Below are positions 31,429 to 41,216 of a DNA stretch of 64,000 nucleotides, piece by piece. Position 1 is the first letter of the stretch; each line of letters opens with the position of its first letter. The notes under the pieces were generated by a model. That model was not told where the DNA came from and did not search any database. It worked only from the letters and a program-made list of their open reading frames with translations. Source of the DNA: Euborellia annulipes (lineage: Eukaryota > Arthropoda > Insecta > Dermaptera > Anisolabididae); the NCBI GenBank assembly GCA_023213315.1, contig JAKCPI010004290.1:78097-142096 (forward strand), given 5' to 3'. A program made the position numbers and the translations under genes.

Positions 31429-31729
31429 AAAAATATTCTTGTGCTTTTTTTCATTTGTGAAATTTAATTATTTATTTATTATTATTGAAATTAACTTATT
31501 TTTATTTTACATAAATAAAATAAAATATAATAATAATTTGTATTATTCCGAATAAAAATTATAAATATATATTTTATAATTATAATTTTTATTAAAATTA
31601 TTTAATATAAATACAAATTATTATTATATTTTATTTATTTATTTATTTAAAAATAAGTTAATTTCAATAATAATAAATAAAAAAAATAATTACATTTCAC
31701 AAATGAAAAAAAAAACACGAGAATATTTT
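31429..31729. repeat. Near-perfect 300-bp palindrome without a loop
   Basis: Left arm 'aaaaatattcttgtgctttt...catttgtgaaatttaatt...ttattattattgaaattaac...aaaatataataataatttgta' is mirrored by the right arm down to 'cacgagaatattttt'-type sequence at 31729. The axis is about 31579 in 'ataaatatatattttataa'. Arms are about 145 bp with scattered small length differences in A/T runs. Could extrude as a cruciform or be transcribed into a long hairpin. Confidence 0.75.
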
Positions 31730-31934
31730 AATTTCTCTTACCTATTTTTATATTTAATTACACAAGAGTTGGGATTAAGCAAAAACGATACCGAAATGTT
31801 CGGTATTGGTTTGTCCGCGTGATCAAAGTAAAAAAAAAAAAAAATAGCTTCTCTCTTTAAATGAAAAATTGAAATTAATAATATAAACTAAAACGTTCAA
31901 TTATTTATTTCACATTATTATAAATCAACACATA
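31730..31934. other. No gene seen
   Basis: 'aatttctcttacctattttt' (31731) is a Rep-A terminus scrap; 'ataccgaaatgttcggtatt' (31786-31807) is a small palindrome. Otherwise AT-rich. Confidence 0.45.
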
Positions 31935-32085
31935 TTTGGGCCCTCGGGCCTTGGTGTAGAGGTTAGCGTGCGGCCTTTTGTACCAAGGGTCGCGGGTTTA
32001 TATGCGCGACAAAATTTATTTAATAGGGACGGTGTCTTCTATGGCGAAAAAGACCTTAATTAAATTTAAAAAAAAAAACACATAA
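31935..32085 (+). mobile_element. SINE-1-headed tRNA-derived SINE variant
   Basis: Head 'ccttggtgtagaggttagcg' (A box) and 'ccaagggtcgcgggtttata' (weak B box), then a body that differs from other SINE-1 copies: 'aatagggacggtgtcttcta' and 'ggcgaaaaagaccttaatta' ending in an A-run at about 32069-32080. Seems to combine the SINE-1 head with the body type seen at 13730 and 21360. Confidence 0.6.
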
Positions 32086-32400
32086 TTGTGTGATTTCTCA
32101 TTTATAATCAAAAAACAATTTGAAACAAATAACCTAGTGTTTTTTTTTTCTTGTAATTTACAAAATATTTTCTATAATTTAAACTTTAAATTTTATAATA
32201 TCACATTCATAAATAAATAAAATATAATAATAATTTGTATTTATATGAAAAATAAGCTTTATTCTCCACAAAACTACAAAAAAGCTAGTTAACTGAATTT
32301 GAAAAAAAAAACTAGTTAACTGAATCAAGTAAATTTAATCTACCAAAAAAAAAAAAGACTTTTAATTAATTTTACGTTTGAACTCTGATCTGGTCATGGA
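32086..32400. other. No gene; AT-rich
   Basis: 32110-32140 'tttgaaacaaataacctagtgttttt' is a single arm of the palindrome at 29208. 'aagctagttaactgaatt' is duplicated at 32282 and 32311. Confidence 0.45.
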
Positions 32401-32515
32401 GTATAATAATAGTGGCGTGGCGGAGTTGGCGCTCCCGCCCCCTCCCCCCACCCTCCACTCTCGTGCTTGTGTTGATTAGCCCCTGACCTGTCGCAATTGT
32501 GTGTAGTGGACTTAC

Positions 32516-32654
32516 CGGTTGAGGACCCGTTGTCGCCGTTGCCTTCGTCGCCGTCATCGTCGTCGTCTCCGCTGTTGTTGGTGATGGTCTGCAGCCGACT
32601 GGAGGCGCCGAGCGTCGTATGCCCTTCTTGAAGGCGCCTCACTCACTCCCACCC
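32516..32654 (-). other. Possible exon, minus strand (weak)
   Basis: The block is GC-rich and apparently unique, in contrast to its surroundings. On the minus strand a 16-base polypyrimidine run ending in AG (32656-32655) precedes it and a consensus donor CCG|GTAAGT follows (intron would start 32515). One frame reads a Ser/Asn/Asp/Gly-rich segment including a DDDDD run (about 32573-32533); another ends in QQQRRRRR then stop. All three frames are closed if the full 139 bp is used, so a coding reading needs one of the alternative AGs at 32640-32650. No family recognised; could equally be a UTR exon or a composition effect. Confidence 0.2.
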
Positions 32655-32727
32655 CTAAAAAAAAAAAAAAAAAGCGCCCACCCACCCCAATACATTTACA
32701 TACACCCTGAGTCAAACGTCTTCAACT

Positions 32728-32773
32728 GTCGACGACCTCACATACACACGACCTTGTATGTGATATCGTCGAC
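32728..32773 (+). ncRNA. Near-perfect 46-nt hairpin
   Basis: Arm GTCGACGACCTCACATACA (32728-32746) pairs with TGTATGTGATATCGTCGAC (32755-32773), 17 of 19 positions, closed by an 8-base loop. The sequence occurs once in the window and is not part of any repeat I can define. Arms are shorter than a typical pre-miRNA, so a microRNA is not claimed; it may be an RNA hairpin in a UTR or a palindromic protein-binding site. Confidence 0.45.
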
Positions 32774-32879
32774 AACAACCGGCCTTTCCGTTCGTTCAAG
32801 AAGAAAATCCCACACACCCACACATACACACACACACACTCGCCACGGCGTTGATTGTCTTAATTGTTTCATTTGGTAA

Positions 32880-33062
32880 ATAGGTAAGTGAGGTGGTTGT
32901 GTTTGAGCGCATGCGTTTAAAAGACAAGATGGCCGCCGGGCACGCGCACGTTCCCCTCCACCCTCGCCAAGCGTCTGTCGATATGGCGGCGGGGGCGGCA
33001 ACGACGACGACGGCTGGGGTAGAGGAGCCCCGTCGGTGACACACACACACTTTTACAACTCC
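32880..33062. promoter_or_regulatory. CpG-rich island with NRF1- and YY1-like motifs
   Basis: 'gagcgcatgcgtt' (about 32905-32917) contains the NRF1-type core GCGCATGCG, and 'aagatggccgccgggc' (32926-32941) and 'atatggcggcgggggc' (32979-32994) resemble the YY1/Pho site AAGATGGCGGC; both motifs mark CpG-type promoters in animals. CpG density here is far above the rest of the window. A consensus donor AATAG|GTAAGT lies at 32882-32889 on the plus strand. Direction of transcription cannot be decided from sequence. Confidence 0.45.
32929..33039 (+). CDS. Short ORF (36 codons) in the CpG island, hypothetical
   Basis: ATG at 32929 has an ideal context (AAGATGG: A at -3, G at +4). The frame is Ala/Thr/Pro-rich (starts MAAGHAHVPLHP, contains AAGAATTTTAG) and stops at TGA 33037-33039. 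It could be the first coding exon of a gene whose donor is near 'gctgggg|gtagag' (weak), a small upstream ORF, or chance in GC-rich DNA. No homologue recognised. Confidence 0.2.
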   Translation: MAAGHAHVPLHPRQASVDMAAGAATTTTAGVEEPRR

Positions 33063-33242
33063 TCCATTAATTAAACACCCCCCCCCCCCCACTCTCTCTC
33101 TTTTTTAGGTCATCATTACACGCCTCAAGGTCGTTTCCCGCGCGCGCGTAACAATTCTAATTTATATAAAAACAAAGATGTTTTGATCTCTCTTCTTCAG
33201 GGCAAATTAAAAAAAAAAATGGTGTAAACATTTTAAACTATT
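33063..33242. other. Transition from CpG island to repeat; C-run
   Basis: C-run at 33078-33091, CT-rich 33092-33105, 'tcccgcgcgcgcgtaac' at about 33136. No features beyond composition. Confidence 0.4.
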
Positions 33243-33872
33243 TTTACTTTCTCTTACCCTCTAATATAGTATTGGATTAATGTCAAAAATTCGATGTCGA
33301 GATTTTGATGGATATACACGTTTCGAGGCCCCCTGAATCCAAAAAAGTGATTTTTGCGACATGGTCTGTCGTGGGGGGGGGGGGGGGGGGGGGGTGGTGC
33401 GTTCAACTTTAAACCATGAAGTAATTGAGCTAGGACGTTGAAATTTTATATTTAAGTTAGGCACCCACTTGAGGCATGAAAATAAGCTTTTTATCAAAAT
33501 CGGCCAAAGAGTACTAGTACTTTACTGATGTACTTTTTCAGTTTTTTTTTCGCTCCCAACGATTTTGATTAAAATTCATAAATCAATTATTTTTTAGGTG
33601 CTCTTTAAAATGTATATTCTCATTTTGCCATTGAAATCTGTCTGAAGATCACTTTACTCTTGTACTTCATCGGAAAGATAGGAGAAATGGTTTCCTTGGC
33701 AACAAAATATAAATATTTTTCTCTTTAATAATTTTACATCTCGAATTCAAATGTACCGTACTATCGGAAACTAAATATATGTCGACACAAAAAATCTGGT
33801 GTGACAACTTTCGATTACCGAAGGTAAGAGGAAGTTGTGTGCTGTTCGCCAGTCACACCAGATTTTTTTGTT
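33243..33872 (-). repeat. Complete Rep-A copy, about 630 bp
   Basis: Starts TTTTTACTTTCTCTTACCC (33243), then 'ttcgatgtcgagattttgat', a G22 run (33373-33394), 'aaaccatgaagtaattgagc', 'agtactagtactttactgatg' (33511), 'gctctttaaaatgtatattc', an eroded X-box ('tttccttggcaac'), 'ttttacatctcgaattc', and the hairpin end finishing with 'cgccagtcacaccagat' (33851-33866). It serves as a reference for Rep-A order. Confidence 0.85.
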
Positions 33873-34364
33873 TTTAAGCAAAATTATTATGAAAAAAAAA
33901 AAAAAAAAAAATTCAAAAATATTATTCTCAATTTTATTATAGAATTCTAATTGTGAGATTTAATTTTAATTTTTTTTTTTTCTTTATAAGGCATTTACTC
34001 TTAAATTACTTGACGGATTTTTATGGGCAATTAGTTAAAATTACAACGGATATTACATTAAATACCTGAAGGTCACAGAATGAGTGGCCGAAACATTATA
34101 ATTTTTACAATGTTGAACCCGAATTCAATCTTTTATTAATAAAAACTTGATTTGATTTTGCCTAGAACCTAAAAATGTTTAATAATTTTTTTTTTTTTTA
34201 ATCTAAATACAAAACATTTTGGAATTTATTATTTTATAAAAAAAAAAAATTTTAGAAAAAAAAAATTATTAAAAATTTTAATTTTTTTTGAATTTTCTCT
34301 TTGAAAAAAAAATCAAAAGAAAATTAAAATTTTAATTATCAGCCTCCGACTTTAAGGAGAGCTT
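33873..34364. other. Rep-B half and hammerhead-like scrap; no gene
   Basis: Rep-B half 33945-34028 ('tctaattgtgagatttaatt', 'aaattacttgacggattttt'). 34065-34110 'cctgaaggtcacagaatgagtggccgaaaca' is a decayed relative of 30013-30050. Rest is A/T runs. Confidence 0.5.
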
Positions 34365-34619
34365 TTTTTTTTTTTAACATTCACACTTTTTTCCCATTCA
34401 CACTCACATTCATACAGTCTTTTCGGCTACCTAGGCCATATAAGACTTTGACGATAACCGTTATTTATGAATTTATCTATATTGGGGTCCAGGCATTCTT
34501 ATTTAAGCCATTTGGTATCCAAATGGCTTAAATAAAATCATCGGACTGCCTGGGGTCCGAACCCGCGACTTTTGGTATACAAGGTTAGCACGCTAACCTC
34601 TACACCAAGCCCCGAGGAC
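34365..34619 (-). mobile_element. SINE-1 copy with target duplication
   Basis: Flanked by AAGGAGAGCTT (34354-34364) and AAGGAGAACTT (34620-34630), 11 bp with one mismatch. On the minus strand: head 'cctcggggcttggtgtagag' (A box), 'tcgcgggttcggacccca' (B box), the hairpin 'agccatttgg-ataccaaatggct', 'taacggttatcgtcaaagtc', 'gccgaaaagactgtatgaat', tail with 'aaaaaagtgtgaatgttaaa' and an A-run. Confidence 0.85.
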
Positions 34620-34877
34620 AAGGAGAACTTAATATTATATTGGCTGAACCCAATAGCAACAATCAGTGCTATTTGAATGGAATAAAGTGCAATTAAAAAA
34701 AAAAAAAAAAAAACACTAATAGATAGAAAAGACAAAAATTCTCTTTTAAAATGTCTCATACCGCAATCTCTCTGGGTTCTATTTTTAATTATTAGTAAAT
34801 AAAATTTAAAAAATTTAATTTTTTATGCAATGGAAAAACTTAAAAAATCCATCTGAAGTTTTTTCCCCTCATTTTGT
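34620..34877. other. No gene seen
   Basis: AT-rich with an A-run 34694-34712. No features. Confidence 0.4.
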
Positions 34878-35095
34878 TACTTTCTCTTACCTATATGTAT
34901 TTGTACTTCATAGGAAGGATAGGAGAAATGGTTGCTATGGTAACAAAATATAAATATTTTCCATACTAATAAATTTTACATCTTGAATTCTAATATATCG
35001 GCGGGAACTAAATAAATATGTTGATACGAAAAAAATCTGTTGTGTCAAGCACTTAACACAACTTTCGATTACCGAAGAAGAAGGGGGGGGCTAAG
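34878..35095 (-). repeat. Rep-A, internally deleted copy
   Basis: 'ttactttctcttacctatat' (34878), 'acttcataggaaggatagga', an X-box with one change GTTGCTATGGTAAC (34931-34944), 'tttacatcttgaattctaat', 'gatacgaaaaaaatctgttg' and an eroded hairpin. Confidence 0.7.
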
Positions 35096-35365
35096 GTATA
35101 TTTTTTTCATAAATAGATTTCTGATATTAAGTTTTCTAGAATAAGAAAATTCAAAAAAAAAAAAAAAAAAAAAAATCATAAAAATTTTTACAATAATTAA
35201 TTTCTGAATTTAAAAATTAAATCTTACAAATAATTTTCAATAAATAATTATATATATTAAATTTAATAATTTGATATTTTAATATGAAAATGTATGTGCA
35301 AAAATAGCGAATGAGAAATGAAAAATATAGGAAAAAAAAAAAAAATTTAATATTAAAAGAATATA

Positions 35366-35642
35366 AAAAATCTAGTGTGACTAGTCGTACAGCACACACA
35401 CAACCTTCGATAAGAAGTTATGTACCGCGCTGTTCACGCCAGATATTTTTGTGTCGAGATATATTTAGTTGCTTCTTAGCACTTTAGTTCCAAACTTGAC
35501 CACGCGATGGCGCTAAGCTACGAAGTAAAGTGTATTTCAAACGAAAAATTTCACTGATATAGCGTCTAAAAAATAGTTGATTTATGAATTTTAAACAAAA
35601 TCGTTGCAATGAATTATTATTAAAAGAATATAAAAAAAATGA
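35366..35642 (+). repeat. Rep-A, eroded hairpin end and partial body
   Basis: 'aaaaaatctagtgtgactag' (35366), inverse arm 'gttcacgccagatattttt', 'gtgtcgagatatatttagtt', then 'gcgtctaaaaaatagttgat' and 'ttttaaacaaaatcgttgca'. The usual X-box site is replaced by 'gaccacgcgatggcgctaag'. Confidence 0.6.
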
Positions 35643-35684
35643 CGTCAGTTCTTGTATGTACCCAAATTAAAAAAAAGTATTTTT

Positions 35685-36600
35685 TTTTTTGACGTGACAA
35701 CGTCTTACAAATCATGTGTCTATAGTGGCATGTTAGAGGGGCATGCTCGAAAAAGTTTATTGGCTTGAATAACTCCTCTGTCTTAAGAGGTATAATTATG
35801 ACAAATATACGGTTAGAAAGTATGAGTTTTCAGCTAAAGATTTCACCATTTTTTTTTTTCCTATCATTTTATTTTACGGCGCTGCGGTAAGATTAAAAAA
35901 ATTTGAAAGTTTAAACCCCTTGTAGATTCTGAACGGCTAATCAGATCTGACTACATGAGATGTCATTTGGTGCAGAAGAAAGCCTCTAATAGAATAAATA
36001 AAAAAATCCCGAGTAATTAACTCCAAAATTGGTTTTTTTTTCTCGAAAAACCTCATTTTTAGGCTAAAAAATATCGAAAAATAGCCCTACTTGTGAAGCA
36101 TAGCGACTTGACCATAAAAAGCTACATTAAATCTAAATAGTAGTTTTAGAAGAGTGATCAATGCCCAGAGGTTATTTTTTCTTTTTTTGAATGAGGTCAT
36201 TTTACCGCATGAGAGCACTCGGCGGGATTTCGTTTTTCGAAATTTTAAACCCCTGTAGATTCCGAACGGCTAATCAGATCAGACTAAATGAGATGTCATT
36301 TGGTGCAGAATGATACCCTCTAATAGAATAAATAAAAAAATCCCGAGTAATTAACTCCAAAATTGGTTTTTTTCTCGAAAAACCTCATTTTTTTAAGCAT
36401 ATGTCGCCCTTAATGGATAAGTTTGGCCACACCTGTCATATATTGTTTCAATGAAAATGTTTGAACATGTTTATTTATGAAAACAAACTACTAGTAAAAA
36501 AAAAAATAAAAACAATACTTTCTCTCTTTATATTTCAATATAGGTAAGAAAAAAAATTTTTTTTTGAAATCAAGCAAAAGACGTTGTCACGTTAAAAAGC
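35685..36600. mobile_element. DNA element with 'gacgtgacaacgtc' TIRs and internal direct repeat
   Basis: Ends 'ttttgacgtgacaacgtctt' (about 35686) and 'agacgttgtcacgttaaaaa' (about 36580-36599) are inverted. Inside, about 150 bp occurs twice in direct orientation (35916-36065 and 36243-36392): 'gtagattctgaacggctaat', 'tgagatgtcatttggtgcag', 'tcccgagtaattaactccaa', 'ctcgaaaaacctcattttt'. No protein frame survives. Confidence 0.55.
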
Positions 36601-37415
36601 CACCGGCTGTGTAGAAGACACAGCTAACACCTAATTTTTTTATTTCACTTTGTTTAGTGGTATAATATTTTTGCTTGTATAGTTTATAGACAATCTGTCT
36701 GTCGAGTGCCGGCTGCTGCGTTGCCGTTACTGCTTCATTTGCATTTCGAAACCCAGAGCTAATCTATAGTTATTGAAATTAGCTAGAGAGCCGGCTGCTT
36801 ATAGCTATTGTGTGCGTGTGTGCGTGTGTGTGTTTGATCCAGGTATATATATGTATATGCATGCATGTATTTTGCATAAGCCCGAAGCCCCCCGGGGGCC
36901 GTGCCAAACACAAAACCCTCCTATATCATCATCATCATCATCATCATCAGCCAAACATTCAATTATTGATTAGCTATCAGGATTGGAAATCAAGTAGGCT
37001 TAGTTTATTTCCCTTTCACCGACAAATTTTTTTTTATTTTTTTTTTTCACTCCATTTGCATTTTATTGCCATCTCTTGTTAAAGTAAAAGAAGAAGAATT
37101 ACAATCTCACACTCAAGTACAAAGAATATTTTTTTATTCTTAACATTTGGCTTTAGGAATAATAATAATAAATTTTTAATCTATTTTTTTTTATATGTAG
37201 CTACAAGAGCAAGGTGAATGTCAGAAGTGATATAAAATAATAAAAAAAAAAAATTATATATCATCTTTTCAATTAGCAATTTCCTTTAAAAAAAAAAATA
37301 ATATTATTGAATCTTAATCAATCGGTGGAAATAATAACACTTTGATTTAAATTCTTGACCGTAGGCTCTATCTTATGATCAAATTCTCTAGTGAAAATTT
37401 TGAAATTAAATTTTG
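36601..37415. other. No gene; single-copy patches and microsatellites
   Basis: 'gagccggctgctta' (about 36788) repeats 'gtgccggctgctgc' (36707). Octamer-like ATTTGCAT occurs at about 36738 and 37052. 'tatgtatatgcatgcatgta' at 36849; (TCA)n 36926-36949; T-run 37037-37047. The 66- and 90-residue frames here are microsatellite-driven. Confidence 0.45.
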
Positions 37416-37417
37416 TA

Positions 37418-37618
37418 CAGTGAGGGACAATATTAAGTCCCACCCATCTTTTTTCTATTTGTGATTAATTATTTCATTTTATTAGAGAGAAAATGAAAAT
37501 CTTTATTGGAAATTTTCTAGGTTTGAATCATAAAAGTTTCCATTAATATTTTGTTTAAAACATTGAAATAATCACAAGTAAAAAACGCTTCGATGGGACT
37601 TAATATTGTCCCTCACTG
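37418..37618. mobile_element. Tc1/mariner-type MITE, 201 bp
   Basis: CAGTGAGGGACAATATTAAG (37418) and its inverse ending 37618 are perfect over about 25 bp. TA flanks both ends (37416-37417, 37619-37620). A TA duplication with CAGT-type termini is the Tc1/mariner pattern. Interior AT-rich, no ORF. Confidence 0.85.
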
Positions 37619-37734
37619 TACCTTATAGAAGATAAGTGAATTTTACATTATTATCACTAAAACTCGGATTCCTATGCAATTGCATATTCTATTTGCTAAC
37701 ATGTACGTTTGCAGGGATGTACGTTACGCCACTG

Positions 37735-37808
37735 CACAGAACACAACTTTCGATTACCGATAGTAAGAGAAAGCTGTGTGCTGTGTGACCAGTCACACCA
37801 GATTTTTT
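37735..37808 (-). repeat. Rep-A hairpin end only
   Basis: 'ctgcacagaacacaactttcgattaccg' and 'agctgtgtgctgtgtgaccagtcacaccagatttt' form the hairpin. No body on either side. Confidence 0.7.
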
Positions 37809-38366
37809 ACAAAGTGTCTATTTTGTTCAATAATATTGAGTTTATATTTTATAAAAAATAATTTTATTAAAAAAATTAACAAATTTTACTGACTTTTTTT
37901 TACATTAAATTTAGTTTTCGATTGCCAGAACAATTTTTGTTTTTACATTATTTTTTTACATAAATAAAACACGATTCGTTTTACATCAGTAGAAATCACG
38001 ATTTACCTTGAATTGGAAGCCATTTACTTGATATTTTTGATATTATATATATATTGCATATTTCAATACTTTTTACTGCATATTTAGGGGTTTTTGCTGC
38101 ATAGAAATCCGAGTTTTAATCATCACATACACAGAAATATCGATAATTAAAATCTACGGATAATCGAGTTTCTAATTTAAAGTTAAAATTAATATAATTT
38201 TTTCTAACTTTTTCTATATTTATTAAAAAAAAAAAAAACAATAGAATGTTGTCCCGAAAGGGATGCCCTCTCAACACTTGAACCTTTGCATAAATTCAAC
38301 ACAAGAAGACGTTGTCGCATAATAACCAGGAAATAGTCCCCAGTAGACAGCAAATCCGTATAAAGA

Positions 38367-38430
<64 letters not shown>

Positions 38431-38930
38431 ACACGTGCTTTATTTTCTTTCATTCATTCATTCCTAGGACATTTTTCTCTCTTTCTCTTTTATAATCTAT
38501 TTAATAGACAAAAAAAAAAAAAAGAAAAAAAAACCCTTCTCTTTTATAAGATGAAGTGAGAGAAAAAGAAACTGCTGCTGCTGCTTTTGTATATTATTAT
38601 TATGCAGGAGGGTCGATGGGGGAAAATTTTAATATTTAAATCAAACTGCCATTTGAGGGGGGTATGTGACAAGAATTGTAGTGAAGCAATGTCAAGTACG
38701 GCGAAACTTTGGCTGGGCGACCATTGAGGCTGTGAGTTTGATTGGGGTACCTTCTTAAGAAAATCAGTCAAAAAAAAAATTCAGAAAATTTCATTATATA
38801 ACAATTTTTATTATTTTTCATTTAAGAGATTTAATTATTTCATTATTAAAATTAATTAGCTTTGATTTTTCATAGGGATAGAGAGAAAACAATGCTCCAA
38901 TGCTTCCGATGGATATTAATTACAAATTTG
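37809..38930. other. No gene; CA tract split by a C-run
   Basis: 38370-38434: about 14 CA units, 19 C, then about 9 CA units. 38555-38760 is less AT-rich and looks unique ('gtgacaagaattgtagtgaagc', 'ggctgggcgaccattgaggc'). 38860-38910 resembles Rep-C ('tagctttgatttttcatagg'). Confidence 0.5.
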
Positions 38931-39135
38931 CACTCGGGCCTTGGTGTAGGGGTTAGCGTGCTATCCTCGTATACCAAAAGTCGCGGGTTCGGATACCAAA
39001 TGTCTTAAATAAGAATGCCTGGACCCCAAATATATATTTTAATTAAAAACGGATATGGTAAAAGTCTTATATGGCCTGAGTTGCAGAAAAGACTGTGAGT
39101 TTGTGTGAATGGGAAAAAAGTGTGAGTGTTAAAAA
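38931..39135 (+). mobile_element. SINE-1 copy, plus strand
   Basis: Head 'ctcgggccttggtgtagggg', B box in 'gtcgcgggttcggatacc', 'aataagaatgcctggacccc', 'aaagtcttatatggcctgag', tail 'gtgtgaatgggaaaaaagtgtgagtg' and an A-run. AAATTTG flanks both sides (38930ish and 39138ish), a possible short duplication. The internal palindrome present at 34500 is deleted. Confidence 0.75.
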
Positions 39136-39171
39136 AAAAATTTGTTTTTATAAGAATTTTCAATGCTTGTG

Positions 39172-39268
39172 GAACGTCCCCCGGTAGCCATCGATACTTT
39201 GTAATTTAAAAAATATATATAATAAAGTCACCCCTAAATGCCCTCAGTAACCGAAAAGGGTTAAAAAA
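39172..39268 (+). mobile_element. SINE-2, 5'-truncated
   Basis: 'gcttgtggaacgtcccccgg', 'tagccatcgatactttg', 'aaagtcacccctaaatgccc', 'tcagtaaccgaaaagggtta' and an A-run. Matches 44995-45135 and 15930-16055. Confidence 0.65.
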
Positions 39269-39289
39269 AAAATTTCAAAAAAATAGACA

Positions 39290-39482
39290 GAAAAAATCTG
39301 AAATGGAAAGATTAAATTTAAAATTTTAAAAATTTGTCGTGAATAAATAAAATTTCGACATTTCTGTCTTTGTTTTATTTAAATTGTAATTATTTATTAA
39401 AATGATATGTATTTGTGTTAAATTTACTTAGAAATGTGCAAGATATTTCATATTAAATGTTTAATAAATTACAATATCATCA
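39290..39482 (+). repeat. Rep-D copy
   Basis: 'gaaatggaaagattaaattt', 'aaaatttcgacatttctgtc', 'tttgtgttaaatttacttag', 'tattaaatgtttaataaatt'. The same order occurs at 52560-52800 and inverted at 51935-52150. Confidence 0.6.
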
Positions 39483-39780
39483 GGGCGCATCAGGGCGCCC
39501 GGGCCCCCTCGAAATTTCCCAAACACATATACATATATAGGGATATAGAGACATCAGCGGGACTCGCCTCCCTCCCTCCCCAAATTCCGATTGGCTCCGG
39601 ACCTCGAAAAAATATAGTTCCGCAAACAATTTTTTGCCCGCAAAGGTTCCGCAAAAGGAAAAATGTTCCACAAAAAATTTCGTGTGAAAAAAAATTTAGT
39701 TTCTTAAAAAAAAAATTTCCGCAGAAAGTTTTTTGAGTTCAGGACCCCTCCCCCGGAAAAAATTTCTATATACGCCCCTG
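39483..39780. repeat. CAGGGGCG-type element, probable hAT derivative
   Basis: Begins 'cagggcgcatcagggcgccc' and ends 'atacgcccctgat' (39780), an inverted CAGGGGCG terminus; subterminal C-rich 'ggacccctcccccgg'. The interior has 'ttccgcaaa'-type iterations. It interrupts or abuts Rep-D. Target duplication unclear. Confidence 0.45.
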
Positions 39781-40424
39781 ATTAAGATAGAATAGGTATT
39801 CTTAAGAAGAAACAAAGTGTTGCACTATTTTTGATGCGCACTGTAGGCCCTCTTTGTTTTTTGTCCTATATTTGTTCTTAAACTACTAGACGAAGATTTT
39901 TTACGAGTAATTGATCATTAATTCCGATTAGGGGTAAGGAACAACTAAATATATCCTAAATTTGTAAAAAAAAAAAAAATTCACTTTGGGTTTTTGTGAC
40001 GTTAAATAAAATAAAAAATCCCAGTAACAAAAATGGAATCATTTAGAAAATTAGAAGTATATGAGAAGAGAGAGAGAGTGGAGGAGGGGGATGGAGTAGG
40101 TGGGGGTGGGGGAGAGTTGTTAAAATTGCACAGACAGCTGGAGTTAGTTGGCTGCAACCTGTGGAGTGCGACATGGCCTCTAATGAGACTTGCCCCCCCT
40201 CCAATCTCTCTCTCTCTCTCTCCTTCTACCTCCCCCCCGTCTCCCTCCACCAGCAATTAGATGACGCTGGATATAGTGGGTGGAGGAATTAATTTAACCT
40301 GGCCAAAAGCAAAGTAGGTCATGCTCTAAAAAGAGGTGCAATGCTCAATTATGTTAATTTATAACGAAGCGTTAAATAATTAAGATGAATGCTTAAATAC
40401 TTTATTTTTTGTTATCTTATTATA
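39781..40424. other. No supported gene; GA- and C-rich unique region
   Basis: 40055-40255 has GA-, G- and CT-rich tracts around 'aaattgcacagacagctggagttagttgg' and 'acatggcctctaatgagact', which look single-copy. Frames on both strands overlap there and owe their length to low complexity. Confidence 0.45.
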
Positions 40425-40505
40425 TACTAGTCGCGCTGCCCGCCGTCGGTAGGCTTCGCCCCCCTGCGGCGGACCCTCGCCTTAATGTGTTCTCGCAATT
40501 TTTCA
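40425..40505 (-). repeat. Rep-E terminus
   Basis: 'tatactagtcgcgctgcccg' and 'ctgcggcggaccctcgcctt' are the inverse of 990-1072. Only the GC-rich end is present. Confidence 0.55.
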
Positions 40506-41216
40506 GAAAAAATATTAATTTATTTTATGTATTTTATAAATATCTATTTATTTATTCTTATTAAGAATCAAAGAAGTAAAAATGGATTTTTTAATTAATA
40601 CATTTTTAATTTGAAAGATGTAATCGTAATAATTAATATATGAGATTTAATTAATGAGATTTGAAATATTTATTTAATTATATAATATTTTATTATTTTT
40701 AATTTGAGAGATTTATAAATAATATTTTGAATTTTTGAGCCTCAAATTGTTATTACGAAATTCCTATTATGAAAAATGAATTTGATTAAAAAAAAAAAAA
40801 AAAAAAAAATTCAAGAGTAGTTATGATCCAAATTTAAATTCCACTAAGCTGCCTTTGCCTATTTTCATTGAAATTTATTTATTTATTTTTTTAAACTCTC
40901 TTTGACTACTGACGCTATTTAGAGGTTGGCTTCATTTTTATAAATTTTTAAAATGGGGGACGTTCCACAAGCTGATTCCTCGGGGTCATCAGTTTTAATC
41001 TTATAAACCAATGGGCTTTTCAATGGAAGTAAACTCTCAAATTTCCACTTCTTTGAGCCTCGCCATTTGGGCATTTTTCCTGGACTTAGTCTATAAGGTT
41101 TTTCGAAATTACAACGGGGATGTTGGTCAAACAGCGCGCAAAAGACGAACGTTTTGCAATTATATTCATCCTCTTCCGCTCTAATTAGTTTATCCGAGAA
41201 TTGAAATTTATTATAT
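40506..41216. other. AT-rich; Rep-C and SINE-2 scraps; no gene
   Basis: 40958-40990 ('ggggacgttccacaagctga', 'ttcctcggggtcatcag') is an inverted SINE-2 scrap; 41000-41110 shares 'tttgagcctcgccatttggg' with Rep-C near 53880. The 100-residue minus-strand frame at 40919-41221 is built from these repeats and is not accepted as a gene. Confidence 0.5.

Noticed and set aside
32728..32773. microRNA gene
   Set aside because: Arms are 19 bp with an 8-base loop, shorter than typical precursors; no expression evidence.
32738..33092. Two approximately 100-residue minus-strand frames across the CpG island
   Set aside because: Pro/Arg/Val-Cys runs come from GC-rich and CA-repeat DNA; no consistent splice structure. 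Recorded only as a promoter-like island.
39483..39780. hAT element with defined ends
   Set aside because: CAGGGGCG-like ends are present but left boundary is ambiguous (motif repeated) and no target duplication matches.
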